Assembly (NCBI RefSeq): GCF_028473745.1
Contig: NZ_CP101137.1
Coordinates: forward strand, 4,340,001 to 4,404,000
Length of the DNA: 64,000 bases
From: Streptomyces sp. M92
Lineage (GTDB): Bacteria; Actinomycetota; Actinomycetes; Streptomycetales; Streptomycetaceae
Direction of reading: 5' to 3'
Shown: positions 58,367 through 64,000 of the stretch, one piece after another
Numbering within the stretch: position 1 is the first letter of the stretch
Layout: the number at the start of each line of letters is the position of its first letter
Notes under the pieces: generated by a model
Seen by the model: the letters and a program-made list of their open reading frames with translations, nothing else
Databases searched by the model: none
Told to the model about the DNA's origin: nothing
Position numbers and translations under genes: made by a program

Positions 58367-59684
58367 GCAGCAGTCCGGGCAGACCGGCGCACAGGCGCTG
58401 GACGAGGTCGTGCGGTTCACGTCCGACCTGATCCGGATCGACACGACGAACCGGGGCGGCGGCGACTGCCGGGAGCGCCCCGCCGCCGAGTACGCCGCCG
58501 CGCGGCTCGCCGAGGCCGGGATCGAGCCCACGCTGCTGGAGCGGACCGAGGGCCGGACCAACGTCGTCGCCCGCGTCGAGGGCACCGACCCGTCGGCCGG
58601 CGCCCTCCTCGTGCACGGGCACCTGGACGTGGTGCCCGCCGAGGCCGCCGACTGGAGCGTGGACCCGTTCTCCGGGGAGATCCGCGACGGAGTCGTCTGG
58701 GGGCGCGGCGCCGTCGACATGAAGAACATGGACGCGATGATCCTGGCCGCCGTCCGCGACTGGGCCCGGCAGGGAGTACGGCCCCGGCGGGACATCGTGA
58801 TCGCGTTCACCGCCGACGAGGAGGCCAGCGCCGAGGACGGCTCCGGCTTCCTCGCCGACCGGCACGCCGCCCTGTTCGAGGGCTGCACCGAGGGCGTCAG
58901 CGAGTCCGGGGCGTTCACCTTCCACGACGGCGCCGGACGACAGTTCTACCCCATCGCCGCCGGTGAGCGCGGCACGGGCTGGCTCAAGCTCACCGCGCGC
59001 GGACGGGCCGGCCACGGGTCCAAGGTGAACGCGGAGAACGCGGTCACCCGCCTCGCCGCGGCGGTCACCCGCATCGGCGACCACGAGTGGCCGCTGCGCC
59101 TGACCCCGACCGTGCGCGCCGCGCTGACCGAGATCGCCGCCGTCTACGGCATCGACACCGACCTGCACGACGTGGACGCGCTGCTGGACAAGCTGGGGCC
59201 CGCGGCCAAGCTGGTCGAGGCCACCGTCCGCAACAGCAGCAACCCGACCATGCTGGACGCCGGCTACAAGGTCAACGTCATCCCCGGGGAGGCCGTCGCC
59301 TACGTGGACGGGCGGTTCCTGCACGGCTGCGAGGACGAGTTCCGCGCCACCCTCGACCGGCTCACCGGCCCGGACGTCGCCTGGGACTTCGCCCACCGCG
59401 AGGTCGCCCTCCAGGCGCCGGTGGACTCGCCGACGTACGCCAGGATGCGCGCCGCCGTCGAGGAGTTCGCCCCGGAGGGGCACGTGGTGCCGTACTGCAT
59501 GTCCGGCGGCACGGACGCCAAGCAGTTCTCCCGGCTGGGGATCACCGGCTACGGGTTCGCGCCGTTGAAGCTGCCCGAGGGCTTCGACTACCAGGCCCTC
59601 TTCCACGGAGTGGACGAACGCGTGCCCGTCGAGGCGCTGCACTTCGGCGTGCGCGTCCTCGACCGCTTCCTGCGCACGGCCTAG
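58359..59684 (+). CDS. M20 family metallopeptidase
   Basis: 441 residues from ATG 58359 with GGAGGAG upstream, overlapping the M55 gene. ArgE/DapE/carboxypeptidase type: metal and catalytic residues in LLVHGHLDVVPA, GRGAVDMKNMDAM and FTADEEASAEDG, with a dimerisation insert (about 190-310) containing the RAGHGSKVNAENAV histidine. It ends with the conserved SGGTDAKQFSRLGI metal ligand region. Hydrolyses an amide in a dipeptide or N-acyl amino acid. Together with its neighbours it suggests complete breakdown of short peptides. Confidence 0.93.
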   Translation: MAEQQSGQTGAQALDEVVRFTSDLIRIDTTNRGGGDCRERPAAEYAAARLAEAGIEPTLLERTEGRTNVVARVEGTDPSAGALLVHGHLDVVPAEAADWSVDPFSGEIRDGVVWGRGAVDMKNMDAMILAAVRDWARQGVRPRRDIVIAFTADEEASAEDGSGFLADRHAALFEGCTEGVSESGAFTFHDGAGRQFYPIAAGERGTGWLKLTARGRAGHGSKVNAENAVTRLAAAVTRIGDHEWPLRLTPTVRAALTEIAAVYGIDTDLHDVDALLDKLGPAAKLVEATVRNSSNPTMLDAGYKVNVIPGEAVAYVDGRFLHGCEDEFRATLDRLTGPDVAWDFAHREVALQAPVDSPTYARMRAAVEEFAPEGHVVPYCMSGGTDAKQFSRLGITGYGFAPLKLPEGFDYQALFHGVDERVPVEALHFGVRVLDRFLRTA

Positions 59685-59726
59685 CGGACGGCCGGGGACC
59701 GCACCGAGAAGGAGCTGGAGGAAAGA

Positions 59727-61694
59727 GTGGGGGAGTCAGTGCAGACCCTGCCGTACGGATCGTGGCCGTCGCCGGTCGACGCGGCCCTCGCCGCCGCGCA
59801 CGACGGGCGGCCCGACGACGTGGCCTTCGTCGGCGACGAGGTGTGGTGGACCGCGCCCCGGCCCGCCGAGGGCGGTCGTCGCACGCTGGTGCGGCGGCAT
59901 CCCGACGGCAGGGAGGAACCGGTGCTGGCCGCGCCGTGGAACGTGCGCACCCGCGTCCTGGAGTACGGCGGCCGGCCCTGGGCGGCGCACATGACCGACG
60001 CGGGGCCGCTGGTCGTCTTCGTGAACTTCGCCGACCAGCGGCTGTACTCCTGCGAGCCGGGCAGGGGCGAGCCGAGTCCGCTGACGCCCGTCTCCGCGGT
60101 GGGCGGCGGACTGCGCTGGGCCGAGCCGGAGCTGCGGCCCGAGCGCGGCGAGGTGTGGTGCGTCCTGGAGGAGTTCACCGGTGACGGACCCACCGACGTG
60201 CGCCGGGTCCCCGTCGCGGTGCCGCTGGACGGCTCTGCGGCCGGTGACCGGAGCGCGCTGCGCGAACTCACCGGTGAGCGTCACCGGTTCGTCACCGGGC
60301 CCCGCCCCTCGCCCGACGGGCGGCGCGCGGCCTGGCTCGCCTGGGACCACCCCCGCATGCCCTGGGACGGCACCGAGCTGATCGTCGCGGACATCGGCCC
60401 CGACGGCACCTTCCAGGACGCCCGGACCGTCGCCGGCGGGCCGGAGGAGTCGGTCGCCCAGGCCGACTGGGCGCCCGACGGCACCCTGCTGTACGCCTCC
60501 GACCGCACCGGCTGGTGGAACCTGTACCGTGACGGACAGCCGCTGTGCGCCCGCGAGGAGGAGTTCGGCGGACCGCTGTGGAAGCTCGGGCAGCGCTGGT
60601 TCGCGCCCCTGGACAGCGGCCTGATCGCCGTCGTGCACGGCCGCGGCGCCACCGCCCTCGGCATACTCGACCCCGAGACCGGCGAAGTCGTCGACGCGGC
60701 AGGTCCCTGGACCGAGTTCACCACGAGCCTCGCCGTCCAGGGCGAGCGCGTCGCCGCCGTCGGCGCGAGCCCGCGCAGCGCCCACGAGGTGGTCGAGCTG
60801 GACGCCCGCACCGGCCGGACCCGGGTGATCGGCGCCCCGCACGAGGACGCCGTCGACCCGGCGTACTACCCCGAGCCGCACAGCCGCACCTTCACCGGCC
60901 CCGACGGCCGCGAGATCCACGCCCACGTCCATCCGCCCCACAACCCCGGCTTCCGCGCACCGGACGGCGAACTGCCGCCGTACGTGATCTGGGCCCACGG
61001 CGGCCCCACCAGCCGCTCGCCCCTCGTCCTCGACCTGGAGATCGCCTACTTCACCTCCCGCGGCATCGGCGTCGCCGAGGTCAACTACGGCGGCTCCACC
61101 GGATACGGCCGGGAGTACCGCGACCGGCTGCGCGAGCAGTGGGGCGTCGTCGACGTCGAGGACTGTGCCGCCGTCGCCCTCGCCCTCGCCGACGAGGGCG
61201 CCGCCGACCGCGAGCGGCTCGCCGTGCGCGGCGGCAGCGCCGGTGGCTGGACCTCCGCCGCCTCCCTCGCCACCACCGACGTCTACGCCTGCGGCACCGT
61301 CATCTACCCGGTCCTCGACCTGACCGGCTGGGCCACGGGAGGGACCCACGACTTCGAGTCGCAGTACCTGGAGAGCCTGATCGGACCCCACGCCGAGGTG
61401 CCCGGCCGGTACGCCGAGCGGTCACCCGTGACCCACGCCGACCAGGTCACCGCGCCCTTCCTGCTGCTCCAGGGGCTGGACGACGTGATCTGCCCGCCCG
61501 TGCAGTGCGAGCGGTTCCTCGACCGCATGGCGGGCCGGGGAGTCCCGCACGCGTACCTCGCCTTCGAGGGCGAGGGACACGGATTCCGGCGGGCGCAGAC
61601 CATGGTGCGCGCCCTGGAGGCGGAACTCTCCCTCTACGCCCAGGTCTTCGGCCTGGACCGGCCGGACGTCCCCATCCTGGAGCTGACCCGGTGA
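59727..61694 (+). CDS. S9 family peptidase (prolyl-oligopeptidase / acylaminoacyl type)
   Basis: 655 residues from GTG 59727 with GGAGGA upstream. An N-terminal beta-propeller (about 1-390, WD-like strands with RHPDGREEP and GTFQDARTV) gates access. The C-terminal alpha/beta-hydrolase has nucleophile S504 in RGGSAGGW, Asp in LQGLDDVICP and His in EGEGHGF. Cleaves short peptides in the cytosol; no signal peptide. Its stop overlaps the next gene's GTG. Confidence 0.93.
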   Translation: MGESVQTLPYGSWPSPVDAALAAAHDGRPDDVAFVGDEVWWTAPRPAEGGRRTLVRRHPDGREEPVLAAPWNVRTRVLEYGGRPWAAHMTDAGPLVVFVNFADQRLYSCEPGRGEPSPLTPVSAVGGGLRWAEPELRPERGEVWCVLEEFTGDGPTDVRRVPVAVPLDGSAAGDRSALRELTGERHRFVTGPRPSPDGRRAAWLAWDHPRMPWDGTELIVADIGPDGTFQDARTVAGGPEESVAQADWAPDGTLLYASDRTGWWNLYRDGQPLCAREEEFGGPLWKLGQRWFAPLDSGLIAVVHGRGATALGILDPETGEVVDAAGPWTEFTTSLAVQGERVAAVGASPRSAHEVVELDARTGRTRVIGAPHEDAVDPAYYPEPHSRTFTGPDGREIHAHVHPPHNPGFRAPDGELPPYVIWAHGGPTSRSPLVLDLEIAYFTSRGIGVAEVNYGGSTGYGREYRDRLREQWGVVDVEDCAAVALALADEGAADRERLAVRGGSAGGWTSAASLATTDVYACGTVIYPVLDLTGWATGGTHDFESQYLESLIGPHAEVPGRYAERSPVTHADQVTAPFLLLQGLDDVICPPVQCERFLDRMAGRGVPHAYLAFEGEGHGFRRAQTMVRALEAELSLYAQVFGLDRPDVPILELTR

Positions 61695-62614
61695 AGCCCC
61701 TGAACCGGCCGGCCCGGCTCGCCCCCGGCGCCCGGGTGGCGGTCGTCGCGCCCAGCGGACCCGTACCGGAGGAGCGGCTGCAGGCGGGCCTGGACGTGCT
61801 GCGCGGCTGGGACCTGGACCCGGTCGTGGCCCCGCACGTCCTGGACCGGCATCCGTCCTTCGACTACCTCGCGGGCACCGACGCGGACCGTGCCGCCGAC
61901 CTCCAGTCCGCCTGGTGCGACCCGTCCGTCGACGCCGTGCTGTGCGCCCGCGGCGGGTACGGCGTCCAGCGCATGGCCGACCTGCTCGACTGGGAGGCGA
62001 TGCGGGCGGCCGGGCCGAAGGTGTTCGTCGGCTTCAGCGACATCACCGCGCTGCACGAGGCCTTCGCCACCCGCCTCGGCCTGGTCACCCTGCACGGGCC
62101 GATGGCCGCCGGGATCGACTTCCTCAAGAACGCGCGGGCACAGGAGCACCTGAAGGCCACCCTGTTCGCCCCGGACACGGTCCGCGTGATCGCCTCCGAC
62201 GGCACGCCCATGGTCCCCGGCCGGGCCCGGGGCGTCACCCTCGGCGGCTGCCTCGCCCTGCTCGCCGCCGAGATCGGCACCCCGCACGCCCGCACCTCCG
62301 CGCACGGCGGGCTGCTGTGCCTGGAGGACGTGGGGGAGGAGACGTACCGGCTCGACCGCTACCTCACCCAGTTGCTGCGGGCCGGCCTGCTCGACGGGGT
62401 CGCCGGGGTGCTGCTCGGCTCCTGGCAGGAGTGCGAGCCCCGCGAGAAGCTGCGGCCCATGCTGGCCGACCGGCTCGGCGGCCTCGGAGTGCCGGTCGTC
62501 GAGGACTTCGGCTTCGGACACCGCGAGGGCGCGCTGACCGTCCCGTTCGGCGTCGCGGCGGAACTCGACGCGGACACGGGCACCCTGACGCTGGACGAAC
62601 CGGCCCTGCGCTGA
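61691..62614 (+). CDS. LD-carboxypeptidase (S66, LdcA/MccF family)
   Basis: 307 residues from GTG 61691, four-base overlap with the S9 gene. S66 motifs: RVAVVAPSGPV, CARGGYGVQRM, nucleophile S116 in VGFSDITALHE, then LCLEDVGEETYR (Glu) and DFGFGHREG (His) completing the Ser-Glu-His triad. LdcA cuts the L,D bond of murein tetrapeptides during cell-wall recycling; MccF relatives cleave microcin C. With a D-aminopeptidase in the same operon, murein peptide salvage is the favoured role. Confidence 0.93.
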   Translation: MKPLNRPARLAPGARVAVVAPSGPVPEERLQAGLDVLRGWDLDPVVAPHVLDRHPSFDYLAGTDADRAADLQSAWCDPSVDAVLCARGGYGVQRMADLLDWEAMRAAGPKVFVGFSDITALHEAFATRLGLVTLHGPMAAGIDFLKNARAQEHLKATLFAPDTVRVIASDGTPMVPGRARGVTLGGCLALLAAEIGTPHARTSAHGGLLCLEDVGEETYRLDRYLTQLLRAGLLDGVAGVLLGSWQECEPREKLRPMLADRLGGLGVPVVEDFGFGHREGALTVPFGVAAELDADTGTLTLDEPALR

Positions 62615-62650
62615 GCCGCGCCCCGCACCCACCCGTCGTAGGCTGGCGGA

Positions 62651-63229
62651 ATGCCGCACAACGCATCCCGCCACCTCGCCGAGGGGCCCCGCGTGGGCAT
62701 ACGGCACTTCACCTACGAGGACGGCGCCGAGTTCACCGCCCGTGCCCGGGAGAGCAAGGACCTGCACCACCCCTGGCTCTTCCCGCCGGACAGCGTCCAG
62801 GCGTACGAGGCCTACGCGGCCCGGCTGATCGAGGACCCCACCAAGGCCGGGTTCCTGATCTGCGAGAAGGACGCGGAGAAGGGTGCGGGCACGGCGGACG
62901 GCGGCGCCATCGCCGGGTTCGTCAACATCAACAACATCGTGCACGGCGGCTTCCTCAGCGGCGCCCTCGGCTACGGAGCGTTCGCCCACGCGGCCGGGCG
63001 AGGGCTGATGCGCGAGGGGCTGGACCTCGTCGTGCGGTACGCCTTCGGGCCGATGCGGCTGCACCGGCTGGAGATCAACGTGCAGCCGGGCAACGCCGCC
63101 TCCATCGCGCTGGCCCGCGCCTGCGGCTTCCACCTGGAGGGCTTCTCGCCCCGCATGCTCCACATCGATGGCGCCTGGCGGGACCACCAGCGCTGGGCGA
63201 TCACCGCCGAGAGCGTGACTTCCGGTTGA
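62651..63229 (+). CDS. RimJ/RimL-type GNAT acetyltransferase
   Basis: 192 residues from ATG 62651, 36 bases after the S66 gene. Acetyltransf_3/8 fold: GIRHFTYEDGAEFTARARES, FVNINNIVHGGFLSGALGYGA, the acetyl-CoA loop AAGRGLMREGL, LHRLEINVQPGNAASIALA and CGFHLEGFSPRML. This is the RimJ layout that acetylates protein N-termini or small amines. Possibly last in the peptidase operon; could act on a released amino acid or peptide. Its 3' end overlaps the convergent DUF6204-like gene by 29 bases. Confidence 0.91.
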   Translation: MPHNASRHLAEGPRVGIRHFTYEDGAEFTARARESKDLHHPWLFPPDSVQAYEAYAARLIEDPTKAGFLICEKDAEKGAGTADGGAIAGFVNINNIVHGGFLSGALGYGAFAHAAGRGLMREGLDLVVRYAFGPMRLHRLEINVQPGNAASIALARACGFHLEGFSPRMLHIDGAWRDHQRWAITAESVTSG

Positions 63230-63548
63230 CCTTCATCGTGTCCAGGTCCGTCACCGTCGACCTGAGGCCGCGGAACCCGTACCCGAGCGCGCGCAGCGCG
63301 GTCTCCGCCCGGTCCTCGGCGACGGCACCCGCCATCTCCTCGCCGTCCGCCGCGTCGGACACCACGACGTACCGCATCGAGAAGTGCTTGAGCGGTGCCG
63401 CCTCGTACGACAGCGAGCCCTCCTCCGTGAACCGCATGCTCGTCATGCCGTGGTCCGCCGCCTCGGCGAGCAGCCGCTCCCGTGCCAGGTCGGTCAGGCC
63501 GTCCCAGGCGCCCCGGACGATCACCCGGTAGGTGTGCTGCTCACTCAC
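63201..63548 (-). CDS. DUF6204-like small protein
   Basis: 115 residues from GTG 63548. Begins EQHTYRVIVRGAWDGLTDLA and ends with the basic VNRKSRSRR. Alternating strands and helices (MRFTEEGSLSYEAAPLKHFS; RYVVVSDAAD) suggest a small alpha/beta fold. Similar actinobacterial proteins are labelled DUF6204; function unknown. Convergent and overlapping by 29 bases with the GNAT gene. Confidence 0.75.
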   Translation of the reverse strand: MSEQHTYRVIVRGAWDGLTDLARERLLAEAADHGMTSMRFTEEGSLSYEAAPLKHFSMRYVVVSDAADGEEMAGAVAEDRAETALRALGYGFRGLRSTVTDLDTMKVNRKSRSRR

Positions 63549-63667
63549 ATGCGCTCCTTCGCGTTCGCCGACGACCGCCCGACTCTACGTCGGCCCCGGA
63601 CCCGCGCCCACCGAATATCCGGGGGCGCCCTGTTCAGCGGGCCCGGAAGCGGCTTCCATGGGGAAGC

Positions 63668-64000
63668 GTGACGACGATCCGACGTGAGGTACTGACGCTG
63701 CCCGCCGCGCCGCTCGGCCCGGACAACCCCCTGCCGCCGCTGCGCCCCCTGGACGAAGCCCACCGCGTCGACGAACGCGACCGGGCAGGCCTGCCCCGCG
63801 ACATGGCCCGCCAGGTCGGACACGCACCCCTGCGCAGCCTGCTGCCGGCGCCGCTGCGGGACGGTTACGGGCGGGCGCGCGAGCCCCGCGACTTCGACGC
63901 CCTCGTCCTCGAGAACGACCGGCTGCGGGCCACCGTCGTGCCTGCCCTGGGCGGCCGCGTCACCTCCCTCTTCCACAAGCCGGCCGACCGCGAACTGCTC
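63668..64000 (+). CDS. DUF5107-type protein, N-terminal part (3' end cut by window)
   Basis: 111 codons visible from GTG 63668 with TGGGGAAG upstream. The text TLPAAPLGPDNPLPPLRP, then YGRAREPRDFDALVLENDRL and VVPALGGRVTSLFHK, is characteristic of the galactose-mutarotase-like DUF5107 domain, which in complete proteins is followed by TPR repeats. GGRV-SL is the strand that binds sugars in mutarotase folds. Role unknown, perhaps glycan binding. Confidence 0.78.
   Translation, partial: MTTIRREVLTLPAAPLGPDNPLPPLRPLDEAHRVDERDRAGLPRDMARQVGHAPLRSLLPAPLRDGYGRAREPRDFDALVLENDRLRATVVPALGGRVTSLFHKPADRELL

Noticed and set aside
53815..58392. Very long minus-strand open frame (over 1500 codons)
   Set aside because: It is antisense to the SpoIIE phosphatase, methyltransferase and M55 genes, which have clear domains. 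Long antisense frames are a by-product of the high-GC codon pattern, and its translation is low-complexity.
1..64000. tRNA, rRNA, CRISPR, insertion sequences, prophage or biosynthetic cluster
   Set aside because: I saw no cloverleaf, no regularly spaced repeats, no transposase or integrase, no polyketide or peptide synthetase gene.

Overview
The window is a 64-kb piece of chromosome from a high-GC actinomycete, almost certainly a Streptomyces. Codon third positions are overwhelmingly G/C, GTG and TTG starts are common, Leu-TTA codons are nearly absent, Tat and lipoprotein signals are frequent, and AraC, TetR, LuxR and SpoIIE-type regulators are dense. The order nickel-type ABC transporter, PhoD, beta-galactosidase, DUF72, ArsR/P-type ATPase, Ada-AlkA/Ogt, Sir2, pssA/psd, ethylmalonyl-CoA operon matches, from memory, the SCO645x-SCO647x region of the S. 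coelicolor clade. I see no rRNA or tRNA gene, transposase, integrase, att site or CRISPR array. The region reads as conserved chromosome rather than an island.

Layout. 1-5 kb: a SAM methyltransferase and an AhpD-like protein divergent from a two-component system, then a lipoate ligase with permuted domains. 5-15 kb: gamma-glutamyltransferase, inositol-phosphatase-family enzyme, tandem GNAT, a quinone reductase divergent from an AraC regulator, a phytoene-desaturase-like oxidoreductase, a macrodomain protein, and a TetR/membrane-glutaredoxin pair divergent from an MDR oxidoreductase. 15-20.4 kb: a five-gene nikABCDE-like transporter operon whose promoter carries a Nur-type box. 20.5-27 kb: Tat-exported PhoD phosphatase and a large Tat-exported beta-galactosidase with an inserted LamG domain. 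27-33.7 kb: ArsR sensor and P1B-4 metal ATPase, the Ada-AlkA plus Ogt alkylation-repair pair, and a small operon of methyltransferase, VOC protein and sirtuin.

33.8-46 kb is central metabolism. It holds glycerate kinase, the psd-pssA phosphatidylethanolamine genes, and a five-gene ethylmalonyl-CoA operon on the minus strand (ccr, meaA, CoA-ester lyase, MaoC hydratase, acyl-CoA dehydrogenase). Upstream lie a TetR gene and a tandem-duplicated 3-hydroxybutyryl-CoA dehydrogenase. Together they take acetoacetyl-CoA-level intermediates through crotonyl-CoA and ethylmalonyl-CoA to glyoxylate plus propionyl-CoA. The epimerase is not in the window.

46-64 kb: a HEAT-repeat gene with a TTA codon, GNAT/Rid genes, a secreted S33 peptidase, a radical SAM gene behind a LexA-type box, a DHA2 exporter with carboxypeptidase-regulatory-like repeats, a multidomain SpoIIE phosphatase, and a tight run of four peptidases (M55, M20, S9, S66) ending in a GNAT gene. 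The first and last genes are cut by the window edges.

The most interesting signals are a palindrome filling the -35/-10 spacer of the ccr promoter, the Nur box at nikA, the SOS-like box at the radical SAM gene, a Rid protein lacking its key arginine, the LamG-in-barrel beta-galactosidase, the exporter/CarboxypepD fusion and the peptidase operon.
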